A stretch of DNA of 64,000 nt from Niastella sp. OAS944 (GCA_024809215.1 JANUBW010000001.1:1426001-1490000), one strand, 5' to 3'. Shown: positions 9,733-19,053, numbered from the stretch's first letter. Program-made: numbers and translations. The notes: generated by a model not told the origin, from the sequence alone.

Positions 9733-10491
9733 AACCGGCCGTATATTAATGTTCTTGCCCTGCAAATATCCTTTTAAATCCGGAATAGCAATTTCTTTAA
9801 AGTGAAATATGCTGGCAGCCAGGGCGGCATCGGCCTGGGCCTGTTCAAATACATCAACAAAATGCTCCATGGTGCCACCACCACCCGATGCAATTACCGG
9901 TACAGGCAACTGGGTGGCCAGGGTACGCGTTATATCTAAAGCAAACCCGGCCTTGGTACCATCGTGGTTCATAGAGGTTAGTAATATTTCGCCGGCGCCC
10001 AGGTCAACGGCCTGCTTTGCCCAATCAACACAACGGGCCTCGGTTTTGGTACGGCCACCATTCAGGTACACATACCATTCGCCATCCTCTTCTTTTCGGG
10101 TATCTATAGCAAGCACTACACACTGACTGCCAAATTCCTTCGACAGCTCCTGTATCAACTGTGGATTTTTAAATGCGGCAGTGTTTACCGATATCTTATC
10201 GGCGCCGTTTTGCAGTAATGCGCTTACATCATCAACACTGCTAATGCCGCCGCCTACAGTAAACGGAATATTGATATGGTGAGCAATGCGGTTCACCAGC
10301 TCGCGCAATGTTTTTCTTTTTTCAACAGTGGCTGTTATATCTAAAAAAACCAGTTCATCGGCGCCCTGTTGTGCATACAATGCACCCAGCTCTACCGGGT
10401 CGCCGGCATCACGAAGATTCACAAAATTGGTCCCCTTCACCGTGCGGCCATCTTTTATATCTAAACAGGGGATGATACGTTTACATAACAT
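9730..10491 (-). CDS. hisF: Imidazole glycerol phosphate synthase, cyclase subunit
   Basis: A TIM-barrel cyclase of 253 residues that converts PRFAR and ammonia to imidazole-glycerol phosphate and AICAR; ammonia comes from HisH. The catalytic aspartates are visible as Asp11 in [12 protein letters not shown] and in [13 protein letters not shown]. Phosphate-binding glycine loops are FTVGGGISS and [12 protein letters not shown]. Length is normal. It is in the same run as hisH and hisA but separated from hisA by 248 bp of repeats. The stop codon TAG merges with an octamer array. Confidence 0.97.
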   Translation of the reverse strand: MLCKRIIPCLDIKDGRTVKGTNFVNLRDAGDPVELGALYAQQGADELVFLDITATVEKRKTLRELVNRIAHHINIPFTVGGGISSVDDVSALLQNGADKISVNTAAFKNPQLIQELSKEFGSQCVVLAIDTRKEEDGEWYVYLNGGRTKTEARCVDWAKQAVDLGAGEILLTSMNHDGTKAGFALDITRTLATQLPVPVIASGGGGTMEHFVDVFEQAQADAALAASIFHFKEIAIPDLKGYLQGKNINIRPV

Positions 10492-10547
10492 TGTTATTAT
10501 TTTTTTTGAACCTCTGGTGGTTCTTTTAACTTATCGAATTCTAAGGT

Positions 10548-10646
10548 CGGCAAAACGTGAATCGGCAATCGGCAATAAGGTCCGAAATTTAATGCCTCGC
10601 GATATCGTAAAACGGCAAACGGCAAACGTGAAATACTCATACCTCA
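10548..10646 (+). repeat. Family C heptamer element
   Basis: CGTGAATCGGCAATCGGCAA, then core AGGTCCGAAATTTAATGCCTCGCGATATCG, then AAACGGCAAACGGCAAACG. The left and right arms are direct repeats differing mainly by T versus A at one position (GGCAATC versus GGCAAAC). It lies in the hisA-hisF gap. Confidence 0.8.
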
Positions 10647-10692
10647 AAACTCGCTACCAAACTCTATCACCCTGCATTTACCTGTAGCAACT

Positions 10693-10743
10693 CTCCTCAA
10701 CATTTCAACTCCTTGTTAACTCGTCAACTTGTTAACTCGTTAA
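10693..10743 (-). repeat. Octamer family A array at the hisA-fusion stop
   Basis: Read from the gene: AGTTAACGAG, TTAACAAG, TTGACGAG, TTAACAAG, GAGTTGAAATG. The TAA stop codon of the hisA fusion is formed inside the first unit. Confidence 0.85.
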
Positions 10744-11873
10744 CTAAACTTCTTCAATTCATCTAACGTAATTCTATTCTCATAGATCGCCTTCCCTACA
10801 ATAGCGCCCGAACAACCTGCCGCCTCCAGATCATCGAGATCTTTTAACGAACTTACGCCACCGCTGGCAATGAAATTCAGTTTGGGAAAACGCCCAATGA
10901 TATTCTTATACAACTCAACCGACGGACCGGCAAGCAACCCATCTTTACTTACATCGGTACAAAACACCTGTTGCACACCGTGGTCGATATACTTTTTCAG
11001 AAAGTCGTAAATAGAAATATCGGTGGTCTCGAGCCAGCCGCCTACGGTTATTTTTTCATCTTTCACATCGGCACCCAGCAGAAACTTTTCAGCGCCATAC
11101 TGCAGCAACCATTTTACAAACTCAAATTCATTCTTCACGGCCAAACTGCCAATGGTAGCCAATGCAGCGCCCGATTCAAATACGATATTTACATCCTTTT
11201 CGGTTTTAATGCCACCGCCAAAATCAATCACCAGCTCAGTTTTACCGGCAATAGCTTCCAGCACTTTCCAGTTCTTTACAGCACCGGCTTTGGCGCCATC
11301 CAGGTCAACCAGGTGCAATCGCTTAAGGCCGGCATCTTCAAATTGTTTAGCCACCTCTAACGGATGCTCATTATAAATTTTCTTTTGTTCATAATCACCC
11401 TGCGTTAACCGAACGCATTTTCCATCAATAATATCAATAGCCGGAATGATTTGCATACGCTTTGATTGCAATAATTGCTTTTCCATTTTTATAAAATCCA
11501 GACCGTATTTCTGCCAGGGCATGCCTACAGCCTGCATACCAAATTTCCTGTAAATACCGGTAGCGCTTAACCGGGCATTGCACCAGATGTTCTTTTTTCC
11601 ATTACGCACGGCCCAATCCATAACATGTTTTAGTAAGGAGCTTCCATACCCCTTACCCTGCCAGTTTGTTTTGGTAGCAAATTTTCTGAACTGTACCGAA
11701 CCATCTTTTTCAAACACCGACACTACCGATACCAGCTCGCCATAATCATACAAGCCCAAATGCATGCCCCGGTCATCATCTTCCAGTTTTACAAAATCTA
11801 TGTTCTCATGCGGGTACATTACTGTTTGCCGCATGACCCATACTTCGTTTGATGAAACAGGTTGTATAGACAT
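10740..11873 (-). CDS. hisA: GNAT acetyltransferase-HisA fusion protein
   Basis: A single 377-residue frame encodes two domains. Residues 1-139 are a GNAT N-acetyltransferase with the acetyl-CoA loop QGKGYGSSLL (~72-81) and the GIYRKFGM motif near 107-113. Residues 140-377 are a full-length HisA (ProFAR isomerase, fourth histidine step): MQIIPAIDIIDGKCVRL with catalytic Asp147, the second acid in CTDVSKDGLLAG, and phosphate loops DFGGGIKTE and IASGGVSS. A Met begins the HisA part, so internal initiation is possible, but I see no good ribosome-binding site before it. The first ATG lies one base after the hisH stop (TAACATG), which supports starting at the GNAT domain. The acetyltransferase substrate is unknown. 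Confidence 0.93.
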   Translation of the reverse strand: MSIQPVSSNEVWVMRQTVMYPHENIDFVKLEDDDRGMHLGLYDYGELVSVVSVFEKDGSVQFRKFATKTNWQGKGYGSSLLKHVMDWAVRNGKKNIWCNARLSATGIYRKFGMQAVGMPWQKYGLDFIKMEKQLLQSKRMQIIPAIDIIDGKCVRLTQGDYEQKKIYNEHPLEVAKQFEDAGLKRLHLVDLDGAKAGAVKNWKVLEAIAGKTELVIDFGGGIKTEKDVNIVFESGAALATIGSLAVKNEFEFVKWLLQYGAEKFLLGADVKDEKITVGGWLETTDISIYDFLKKYIDHGVQQVFCTDVSKDGLLAGPSVELYKNIIGRFPKLNFIASGGVSSLKDLDDLEAAGCSGAIVGKAIYENRITLDELKKFS

Positions 11874-11874
11874 G

Positions 11875-12471
11875 TTACAAGCTCAAAAAGTTTTTTAGTA
11901 TCTGCTCTCCTGCTTTGGCACTTTTCTCGGGGTGAAACTGGGCGCCATAAAAATTACCTTTGTGTAGCGATGCGCTATAGGGCTGAATATAATCGGCAGT
12001 TCCTATTGTATGCTCACCCAATGCTGCATAATAACCATGCACAAAATAACAGAAACTGTTTTCGGGCACGTCTTTATAGAGTTCAGACTTCAGGTTGAAG
12101 ATATTGTTCCAACCGATCTGAGGAACCTTAAAATCTGCGCCGGCAGAGGGAATGAATTTCTTAACATGTTCGTCGAATATGCCGAGACATGTAGTATCAT
12201 TCTCTTCACTATATGCGCACATCAACTGCATCCCCAAACATATTCCAAACACCGGTTGCTTAAGGTCTTTGATCAAAGTGTCGAGCTTGTGCTCTTTCAG
12301 GTAACGCATGGCGCTGCTGGCCTCGCCTACCCCGGGAAAGATCACTTTTTTAGCGCTTTGAATTTTTTCGTAGTCATCTGTAACCAATGCATTCACTCCA
12401 ATACGCTCCAGCGCATACAGTACCGACTGTATATTTCCCGCATTGTATTTTATAATTACCAGGTCCTCCAT
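11875..12471 (-). CDS. hisH: Imidazole glycerol phosphate synthase, glutaminase subunit
   Basis: A class I glutamine amidotransferase of 198 residues that supplies ammonia to HisF. The nucleophile Cys is in FGICLGMQLMCAYSEEND, and the His/Glu pair is in YGAQFHPEKSAKAGE. KVIFPGVGEASSAM is the oxyanion/Gly region. The start ATG is 11 bases after trpA, and the stop overlaps the next start context (TAACATG), so trpA, hisH and the hisA fusion are clearly co-transcribed. Confidence 0.97.
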   Translation of the reverse strand: MEDLVIIKYNAGNIQSVLYALERIGVNALVTDDYEKIQSAKKVIFPGVGEASSAMRYLKEHKLDTLIKDLKQPVFGICLGMQLMCAYSEENDTTCLGIFDEHVKKFIPSAGADFKVPQIGWNNIFNLKSELYKDVPENSFCYFVHGYYAALGEHTIGTADYIQPYSASLHKGNFYGAQFHPEKSAKAGEQILKNFLSL

Positions 12472-12482
12472 TAGTAGTTGTA

Positions 12483-13253
12483 TCAGCTTTTAATATCGGT
12501 TATAAACTTTTTTGCAGCACCTTCCACATCGGCTGTATTTTCAAGTGCTTTAATGAACGCCGTTCCTATAATGGCGCCATTGGCGTGTTGACATGCCTGT
12601 TGAAAGGTTGGTTTATCTTTTATACCAAAGCCCACCAGTACCGGGTTCTTTAGTTGCATGCTTTTTAACCGTTGTAAATAGTTTTCAACGGCATTCATAT
12701 CCTTATCTTTTCCTGTTGTGGAAGAAGAAGAAACGGCATACAGGAAACCGGTGCTTAAGCTATCGAGTTTGCGAATACGTTCTTCAGAAGTTTCCGGCGT
12801 AACCAGAAAAATAAAATCTAACCCATAGCGCTGCATAATAGGCCCGTACTCTGTTTCAAATTCATACTCCGGCAGGTCGGGTAAAATAAGTCCATCAATA
12901 GGCGCATCGGCCGCATGCTGACAAAACTTTTCAAAGCCGTATTGCAACACAGGGTTCATATACCCCATGAGAATAACAGGCACATATACCTGTTTGCGAA
13001 AATCTCTTAGTTGATCGAATAATGTAGCAATGGTCATTCCATTGGCCAGCGCTTGTGTGCTGCTGGCCTGTATAACCGGGCCATCGGCCAGCGGATCGCT
13101 ATAGGGCATACCCAACTCAATCATATCAACCCCGCTATCCTGTAATGCTTTCATTACCGACACTGTGCTTTCCAGTTTCGGATAGCCGGCTGTAACGTAA
13201 ACGTTAAGTATGTCGTTCTTTTTACGCTTGAAAAGATCATTAATCCTATTCAT
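12483..13253 (-). CDS. trpA: Tryptophan synthase alpha chain
   Basis: A TIM-barrel lyase of 256 residues that cleaves indole-glycerol phosphate and passes indole to TrpB. The alpha-subunit signature is ALQDSGVDMIELGMPYSDPL (catalytic Glu in ELG, then Asp in YSDP). Phosphate loop residues are in VGFGIKDK and GAIIGTAF. I chose ATG at 13253 (MNRINDLFKRKK); an in-frame TTG at 13271 would add six residues. The 76-bp gap after trpB holds a 16-bp perfect hairpin. The next gene, hisH, follows after 11 bp. Confidence 0.96.
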   Translation of the reverse strand: MNRINDLFKRKKNDILNVYVTAGYPKLESTVSVMKALQDSGVDMIELGMPYSDPLADGPVIQASSTQALANGMTIATLFDQLRDFRKQVYVPVILMGYMNPVLQYGFEKFCQHAADAPIDGLILPDLPEYEFETEYGPIMQRYGLDFIFLVTPETSEERIRKLDSLSTGFLYAVSSSSTTGKDKDMNAVENYLQRLKSMQLKNPVLVGFGIKDKPTFQQACQHANGAIIGTAFIKALENTADVEGAAKKFITDIKS

Positions 13254-13278
13254 TCTAATTACTTGTTTCAAGTTACAG

Positions 13279-13324
13279 GTTACAGGTTTCAGGTCCCTGT
13301 AACATGGAACCTGAAACCTGTAAC
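13279..13324. repeat. Perfect 16-bp inverted repeat between trpB and trpA
   Basis: GTTACAGGTTTCAGGT at 13279-13294 is exactly complementary to ACCTGAAACCTGTAAC at 13309-13324, with a 14-base loop. Extra partial units (CAAGTTACAG) flank it. No T-run follows on either strand, so it is not a simple terminator. Confidence 0.9.
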
Positions 13325-13329
13325 GGTAT

Positions 13330-14577
13330 TTATTTTTCTTCCATCGCTTTCATATACGTAGCCATATCTTTATCACCTCTTCCACTTAAACAAACCACTA
13401 CTACCGAATCTTTGGTGAATTTAGCGTTGGCAGGTACCGGCGCTTCTGACGCTTTAGGCGCAACCGGTTTCAGGAACTCGAGGCTGGCGAGCGCATGTGA
13501 ACTTTCCAACGCCGGAATAATACCTTCCTGTTTTGCCAGGTTAAATGCAGCCTGTAATGCCTGTTCATCGGTAGCGCTTAAGAATGCTCCGCGTTTGCTA
13601 TCGAACAAATGCGCATGCAGGGGACCAATGCCCGGGTAATCGAGCCCCGCTGAAATACTATGCGGTTCTACCACCTGTCCGTCATCGGTTTGCATTACCA
13701 GGCTTTTGCTGCCGTGTAATACACCGGGTTTGCCTAACTGGGTGGTAGCTGCGCTAAGCCCGCTGTGTACGCCATGCCCCGCGGCTTCTATTGCCACCAG
13801 TTGTACCGTTGGCTCTTCAAGAAAATGATAGAAAGCACCAGCCGCATTGCTGCCGCCACCTACACATGCCAACACATGCGTTGGTAATTCACTGCCTGTT
13901 TTTTCTTTTAACTGCCATCTGATCTCTTCACTGATAACACTTTGAAAACGCGCTACCATATCGGGGTATGGGTGTGGCCCTACCACACTGCCAATGATAT
14001 AATGGGTATCAACCGGGTTATTGATCCAGTCGCGAATAGCTTCGTTGGTAGCGTCTTTCAGTGTTTTACTTCCGCTGGTAGCGGGTATCACTGTAGCGCC
14101 CAGCATTTTCATACGGGCCACATTGGGTGCCTGACGCTCTATATCCTTCTCGCCCATATATACAATACACTCCACACCTTTAAGCGCACATACGGTAGCG
14201 GTAGCCACGCCGTGTTGACCGGCACCTGTTTCTGCAATAATACGTTTCTTACCCAGGCGCTCTGCCAGCAGGATCTGACCAATAGTGTTGTTCACTTTAT
14301 GCGCACCGGTATGGCACAGGTCTTCACGTTTCAGGTAAATGGTAGTGCCGTATTGCTTGCTGAGCCGTTGTGCCAAATACAATGGTGTAGGCCGGCCGGC
14401 ATAATCGTGCAACAGGTTCCTGAACTCTTTTTGAAAACCAGGATCGTAAATAATGTCGAGGTATTTTGATTTAAGTTCTTCAACATTGCGGTGCAACATT
14501 TCGGGAATGAATGCGCCACCGAACTTTCCATAATAGCCCTGTGCATTGGGCTGCTGATATGTTGTTGTTGTCGTCAT
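13330..14577 (-). CDS. trpB: Tryptophan synthase beta chain
   Basis: A PLP enzyme of 415 residues that condenses indole with serine. The Schiff-base lysine is in [19 protein letters not shown], and the PLP phosphate loop is [18 protein letters not shown] near the C-terminus matches the family. A short extra segment [17 protein letters not shown] (~365-382) before the last strand is slightly longer than usual. The start is ATG 11 bp after the upstream amidotransferase-like gene. Confidence 0.97.
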   Translation of the reverse strand: MTTTTTYQQPNAQGYYGKFGGAFIPEMLHRNVEELKSKYLDIIYDPGFQKEFRNLLHDYAGRPTPLYLAQRLSKQYGTTIYLKREDLCHTGAHKVNNTIGQILLAERLGKKRIIAETGAGQHGVATATVCALKGVECIVYMGEKDIERQAPNVARMKMLGATVIPATSGSKTLKDATNEAIRDWINNPVDTHYIIGSVVGPHPYPDMVARFQSVISEEIRWQLKEKTGSELPTHVLACVGGGSNAAGAFYHFLEEPTVQLVAIEAAGHGVHSGLSAATTQLGKPGVLHGSKSLVMQTDDGQVVEPHSISAGLDYPGIGPLHAHLFDSKRGAFLSATDEQALQAAFNLAKQEGIIPALESSHALASLEFLKPVAPKASEAPVPANAKFTKDSVVVVCLSGRGDKDMATYMKAMEEK

Positions 14578-14588
14578 TTTTAAACTAT

Positions 14589-15314
14589 TTAACTGCTTAC
14601 GCCCTGTTCAACGCTACTGTGCTTTTCCATGGCATTTAGCAATGCTGTTACAATGGGATGCGGTTTTTCAAAGCTTGAATTCACCTGGGGAACAAACAGT
14701 GTTCCAATAAAGAAAGGATGACCTTTTAATTCAACGATCCGGGCTTCTTTATGTTTATCACTGGCCACCATGTTAAAACCCGCCTGGTGAATTTGTTGCT
14801 GGTACTCGGGGTTCAACCCAAAATTGCAATAATAATTCTCGGTGAAGGTGCTGGTATTGAAAATGGAATATACCAGCGAGTCCTTTTGTATTATTTCAAT
14901 TTCGAGCGCCTGCCCTTTCAATGAACAGGTTAGCGGATTTATTACCAGCTTTGATGCGTACGGATTTGTTTCCGCATGCTCCGCATCCGTTATATTGAGC
15001 ACGTTCCGCGCAAATTCAATGATCATGTGCTGAAACCCACCACAGGTACCCAACGTAGGTATTTGATGTGTACGTGCGTATTCTATTATTTTCAGCACAC
15101 CGGTCATGCTTTTGTACGGACTGCCCGGTGCTATTAAAAATCCGTTATAAGAACTTATGATGGTCTCAAACTCTGGTCCAATTATCTCTGTTGCTACCCA
15201 TTCGTATTGAAATGGTTTGGCAAACTGTTTGGTTGCATGATCCAATGCTTCGTTGTTGGCTATGTGTGTTGGATTCGAAGCGTCAAAATCACCCATGATC
15301 CCTAATTTTATCAT
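14589..15314 (-). CDS. CTP-synthase C-terminal-like class I amidotransferase
   Basis: A stand-alone 241-residue protein resembling the glutaminase half of CTP synthase. The nucleophile elbow is GTCGGFQH with Cys91, after FLIAPGSPY. The position where CTP synthase has FHPE reads FVPQ (208-210 are Val, Pro, Gln), so the usual catalytic His and Glu are absent. Some members of this family are called selenoprotein-related because Sec can replace the Cys; here it is Cys. It lies between a GNAT gene and trpB with gaps of 21 and 11 bp, so it is co-transcribed with the trp genes. It may be a non-hydrolysing sensor or a different transferase; the substrate is unknown. Confidence 0.8.
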   Translation of the reverse strand: MIKLGIMGDFDASNPTHIANNEALDHATKQFAKPFQYEWVATEIIGPEFETIISSYNGFLIAPGSPYKSMTGVLKIIEYARTHQIPTLGTCGGFQHMIIEFARNVLNITDAEHAETNPYASKLVINPLTCSLKGQALEIEIIQKDSLVYSIFNTSTFTENYYCNFGLNPEYQQQIHQAGFNMVASDKHKEARIVELKGHPFFIGTLFVPQVNSSFEKPHPIVTALLNAMEKHSSVEQGVSS

Positions 15315-15335
15315 AGTATGAGGTTTTTATCTTCT

Positions 15336-15854
15336 TTAACCATCAACCGGTTGCTCTGGTGTTTTTAGCAACAACTGCATAAACGTAAGATCGAGCCAGC
15401 GGCCAAACTTAAAACCAACCTGTTTAAAGGTGCCTGTTTCGGTAAAACCAAAATGCCTGTGCAGATTAATGCTTACTTCGTTGGTAGCATCAATACCGGC
15501 AATAATAGCATGCAGGTCCAACTGTTTAGCAGCTTCTATTAATGGTTCCAATAATTTCTTGCCAATACCTTTTCCGCGTTGATCAGCTGCTACATATATT
15601 GAGTTCTCTACAGAATACTTATACGCTGCCCAGGCACGCCACGGACCAATGGAACTAAACCCCACTACTCTGCCATTGTCTTCTGCCACAAATACCGGAT
15701 AGCCCTGTGCTTCTTTTATGCGAAACCATTGTTTACGCATTTCGAGGGTATGCGGTTCGTAATCATACACCGCCGTGGTGTTCATGATAGCGTCGTTGTA
15801 AATTTCCAGAATGGTCTCCAGGTCGGTTTCAAGGGCGATGCGTACATTGATCAT
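15336..15854 (-). CDS. GNAT N-acetyltransferase, phosphinothricin-acetyltransferase type
   Basis: 172 residues with the pattern of the PAT/MddA subgroup: ILEIYNDAIMNTTAVYDYEP, the acetyl-CoA loop DQRGKGIGKKLL, then NEVSINLHRHFGFTETGTFKQVGFKFGRWLDLTFMQLLL. Members acetylate amino groups of small amino-acid analogues such as methionine sulfoximine; the substrate here is not known. It starts 11 bp after trpF inside the trp run, which may mean protection against a toxic amino-acid analogue or simple hitch-hiking. Confidence 0.85.
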   Translation of the reverse strand: MINVRIALETDLETILEIYNDAIMNTTAVYDYEPHTLEMRKQWFRIKEAQGYPVFVAEDNGRVVGFSSIGPWRAWAAYKYSVENSIYVAADQRGKGIGKKLLEPLIEAAKQLDLHAIIAGIDATNEVSINLHRHFGFTETGTFKQVGFKFGRWLDLTFMQLLLKTPEQPVDG

Positions 15855-15865
15855 AGTATAAATGT

Positions 15866-16504
15866 TTAATACCGGCTGTTCAATTGGGTTACAAACTCTT
15901 TTACTTTTGCCATATCCTTAACGCCGGGGCTTACTTCAAACTTACTATTGATGTCGACCGAGAACAATGCTTTACCTATTGGCAGTTTTTCAAACTCTTT
16001 CAGTTGTTCTTCATCACCGGGTTCAATACCGCCGCTGAGGAAAAAGGGTTTGCCAATGCTTGCATCTTTCAGCATGTTCCAGTTGAACTTTTTGCCTGTT
16101 CCGCCATAACCGGCGCCCATAGTATCGAACATAAACATATCACACACATCCATATAGGGCCGTACCATCCACTCAATATTATCGTTCTCACTAATACGGA
16201 AGGCTTTTACTACCGATACATAGTCGGCGATCTTTTCACAATACTTAGGGGTTTCATCGCCATGTAACTGAACCATGTGCAGGCGGCACTCATCAACCAT
16301 ATGTAATACTTCTTCAATAGAAGCATTTACAAACACACCCACCTTATTAATATTGTTGATCTTCCTGATGTGGCTGGTGGTGAGCCCTTTGAAAACGTAG
16401 CGCGGACTTTTTGGATAGAAAATAAATCCGGCAAATGTAACGCCCATGGTGCTTAGTTCTTCAACCTGTTCGGGCAGTGTCATACCGCAAACTTTTACTC
16501 GCAT
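15866..16504 (-). CDS. trpF: Phosphoribosylanthranilate isomerase
   Basis: A TIM-barrel isomerase of 212 residues for the third tryptophan step. The catalytic Cys is in the N-terminal KVCGMT and the general acid Asp in FMFDTMGAGYGGTGKKFNW. PKSPRYV and FLSGGIEPGD bind phosphate. Normal length; it starts with ATG 44 bp after trpC. Confidence 0.96.
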   Translation of the reverse strand: MRVKVCGMTLPEQVEELSTMGVTFAGFIFYPKSPRYVFKGLTTSHIRKINNINKVGVFVNASIEEVLHMVDECRLHMVQLHGDETPKYCEKIADYVSVVKAFRISENDNIEWMVRPYMDVCDMFMFDTMGAGYGGTGKKFNWNMLKDASIGKPFFLSGGIEPGDEEQLKEFEKLPIGKALFSVDINSKFEVSPGVKDMAKVKEFVTQLNSRY

Positions 16505-16548
16505 AGCGTAGTCAGATTTTAAGTGTTAGTGGCCATGCAATCGCTATA

Positions 16549-17334
16549 TTACTTTGCTTCCAGTTGCGCTATGAATTTATGAAAAGCCTCGGCTGGTTTG
16601 GCTTCTTTCATAAAATTTTCCCCGATGAGGAACCCACGAAAATCATGTTCTTTAAAAAGCCTGATGTTGGCAACAGAACTGATGCCACTCTCAGCAATTT
16701 TAATTTTACCGGCGGGTATCTTTTCTGCCATTCGCAGGCTCCGGTCAATGTCTACCTCAAATGTTTTTAGGTTACGGTTGTTGATGCCTACCAGTTTTGT
16801 TTCATCACAAATATGTTCCAGTTCTTCTTCGGCATGCAGTTCCAACAATACCTCCAGTTGTAAAGAAGCGGCAAACGAGGCCAGTCGTTTTACCTCGGCC
16901 GGGGTTAAACAGGCTGCGATCAGTAAGATCACATCGGCCCCCATGGCCCTGGCTTCAACGATCTGGTATTCATCTATCATAAAGTCCTTGCGCAGAATAG
17001 GTATCTGGTTTACCCTTGCCTTGATCAGATCAGCCGTGCTGCCGCCGAAGAATTGTTCGTCGGTTAGCACAGATAAACCAGATGCGCCAAACTTTGCATA
17101 AGCTGAAGTAACTTCTACTACATCGGCAGCGCCGTTGATAATGCCTTTTGAAGGCGATTTTCTTTTGAACTCTGCAATAATACCGGTCTTTGTATCATCG
17201 AGCAGGAATTGCGCCAGCGACAATACCGGCCGGTTAAAGAAAGGCTGTTTTTCAAGCTCGCTTACCGGCGTTTGCTTTTTGCGTTCTGCAACTTCTGTTC
17301 TTTTATGCTCAATTATTTCGTCTAGTATGTTCAT
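16549..17334 (-). CDS. trpC: Indole-3-glycerol phosphate synthase
   Basis: A TIM-barrel enzyme of 261 residues that closes the indole ring from CdRP. Signatures are IIAEFKRKSPSKG (catalytic Lys), LSVLTDEQFFGGS, LRKDFMIDEYQI and GINNRNLKTFEVD. ATG at 17334 (MNILDEIIEHKR) is the family-typical start; a longer reading from a TTG at 17382 would add 16 unlikely residues. It is not fused to trpF. The 83-bp gap to trpD contains a family A repeat. Confidence 0.96.
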   Translation of the reverse strand: MNILDEIIEHKRTEVAERKKQTPVSELEKQPFFNRPVLSLAQFLLDDTKTGIIAEFKRKSPSKGIINGAADVVEVTSAYAKFGASGLSVLTDEQFFGGSTADLIKARVNQIPILRKDFMIDEYQIVEARAMGADVILLIAACLTPAEVKRLASFAASLQLEVLLELHAEEELEHICDETKLVGINNRNLKTFEVDIDRSLRMAEKIPAGKIKIAESGISSVANIRLFKEHDFRGFLIGENFMKEAKPAEAFHKFIAQLEAK

Positions 17335-17374
17335 TCTTAATTTGATCGTTATGTTTGTTATCGGTTGCCGGTAA

Positions 17375-17420
17375 TCTATCAACTTTTCAACTCCTAGTCA
17401 ACTAGTTAACTCGTCAACTA
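17375..17420 (-). repeat. Octamer family A array at trpD stop
   Basis: Read from trpD: stop TAG, TTGACGAG, TTAACTAG, TTGACTAG, GAGTTGAAAAG. It fills about half of the trpD-trpC gap. Confidence 0.85.
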
Positions 17421-18410
17421 CTGCAAAGCTATCAGCTTTGCCAACACCTCATTCGCCTTCCCACTCTCCAAACTATCAACAGCCTTGGCATATGCATCGT
17501 CATAAGTTTTGAAATTACCCGTGCAATGCAGGGCCATGGCTGCATTGGCCAGTACTACTGCATTTTGCGCCCAGGTACCTTCGCCTTTTAATATTTTGGT
17601 GAAGATCTTAGCGGCTTCTTCAACGGTATTGCCGCCATAAATATCGGCAGGGTTTACCATACGTTTACCTAACTGCACGGGTGTCATTATTCTTTCACCG
17701 TTATTGGTGATCACCTTGGTATCGTTGGTCAATGAAATTTCATCGTACCCATCGAGACTGTGAATTATGGTAAAAGCCTTATCACTTAGTTGTAACAGGT
17801 AGTTGTATACGCGCGCCATTTCAAGGTTATATACACCTATCAGTTGATACGGCGGAAAAGCCGGGTTAACCATGGGACCGAGCATATTAAAGAACGTGCG
17901 CATACCCAGGTTCTTCCTGATAGCGCCTACCGTTTTTAATGCCGGATGAAACAATGGCGCATGTAAGAAACAGATGTTGGCCTCATCTACTTCCTTCTTC
18001 AACCTGTTTTGGTCGTTCTTGAATTTATACCCCAACTGTTCCATTACGTTTGATGCGCCGCTGATAGATGAAGCACCATAGTTACCATGTTTGGCCACTT
18101 TTTGACCGGTACCGGCCACTATAAAACAGCTTAGGGTAGAAATATTGAATGTATTCTTTCCATCGCCACCAGTGCCTACGATATCAATTACAGGAAAACC
18201 GTTCAGGTCAACTTTAACACACAGTTCGAGCAAGGCATCCTGAAACCCTTGCAGCTCCTCAATAGTTACACTGCGCATGAGGTAAACAGTCATAAAGGCC
18301 GTTACTTCATGTTCGTTATATACACCTTTACCAATGTTCATTAAAACATCCTTGGCCTGCTCGCGGCTAAGGGTTTTATGTTCGAAAAGGTATTGTAATA
18401 TTTTTTTCAT
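17418..18410 (-). CDS. trpD: Anthranilate phosphoribosyltransferase
   Basis: A 330-residue enzyme that joins anthranilate to PRPP. The PRPP loop is DIVGTGGDGKNTFNIST and the anthranilate-binding segment is KHGNYGASSISGASNVMEQLG. The second metal motif is GYDEISLTNDTK. Normal length, ATG start 40 bp after trpG. Its stop codon is the first part of an octamer array. Confidence 0.97.
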   Translation of the reverse strand: MKKILQYLFEHKTLSREQAKDVLMNIGKGVYNEHEVTAFMTVYLMRSVTIEELQGFQDALLELCVKVDLNGFPVIDIVGTGGDGKNTFNISTLSCFIVAGTGQKVAKHGNYGASSISGASNVMEQLGYKFKNDQNRLKKEVDEANICFLHAPLFHPALKTVGAIRKNLGMRTFFNMLGPMVNPAFPPYQLIGVYNLEMARVYNYLLQLSDKAFTIIHSLDGYDEISLTNDTKVITNNGERIMTPVQLGKRMVNPADIYGGNTVEEAAKIFTKILKGEGTWAQNAVVLANAAMALHCTGNFKTYDDAYAKAVDSLESGKANEVLAKLIALQ

Positions 18411-18450
18411 ATTGTTATGAATGATAGATCCTTAATACTATTGCAATCAA

Positions 18451-19020
18451 CTACTGTTTTAACCAGTTGCGAAGAATTTCTTCACCCCTGGGTGTAAGCA
18501 CACTCTCAGGATGGAACTGCACCCCCTGTATATCATACTTCTTATGATGTAATGCCATAATGAAATTATTGGCATCGCGGGCGGTTATCTCCAACTCTTT
18601 GGGAAAACCTTCTTCACTTACCACCCAACTATGATAACGGCCTACTTCAAATTCATCGGGCAGTCCATTAAAAAGTGGTTTATCGCGATTGATCACCTGC
18701 ACCGGCGTTGCCACACCATGGTATACAGTGCTAAGGTTAACCAGCTTTCCGCCAAATGCTTCACCAATAGCCTGGTGCCCTAAACAAACACCCAGTATTG
18801 ATTTGGTAGCGGCATATTCTTTTATCAGCGGCAGTAACAAACCTGCTTCTTCGGGAATGCCGGGACCGGGTGATAAAATGATCTTATCGTAATCCTTTAC
18901 TTTTTCAAGCGGTATTTGGTCGTTGCGATGAACTTCCACTTTTTGATGCAATATCTTTTCAACCAGGTGTACCAGGTTGTAGGTAAAAGAGTCGTAGTTA
19001 TCGAAAACAAGAATTTTCAT
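18451..19020 (-). CDS. trpG: Anthranilate synthase glutaminase component
   Basis: A class I amidotransferase of 189 residues that gives ammonia to TrpE. It contains DNYDSFTYNLVH, SPGPGIPEEAG, nucleophile Cys in GVCLGHQAIGEAFGG, and VQFHPESVLTPRG. I used ATG at 19020 (MKILVFDNYDSF) rather than an upstream in-frame start at 19053 that would overlap the trpE stop region. This protein type can also serve 4-amino-4-deoxychorismate synthase; no pabB is visible here. Confidence 0.95.
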   Translation of the reverse strand: MKILVFDNYDSFTYNLVHLVEKILHQKVEVHRNDQIPLEKVKDYDKIILSPGPGIPEEAGLLLPLIKEYAATKSILGVCLGHQAIGEAFGGKLVNLSTVYHGVATPVQVINRDKPLFNGLPDEFEVGRYHSWVVSEEGFPKELEITARDANNFIMALHHKKYDIQGVQFHPESVLTPRGEEILRNWLKQ

Positions 19021-19053
19021 GTTCAGTAATGTTATGGGAGAGCCTGGGTACAA

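Noticed and set aside
9577-9777. 66-codon frame between hisIE and hisF
   Set aside because: Built from repeat units and runs into the hisF gene on the opposite strand.
17335-17382. Longer trpC start
   Set aside because: The added 16 residues start with TTG and do not match the family, whereas MNILDEIIEHKR does.
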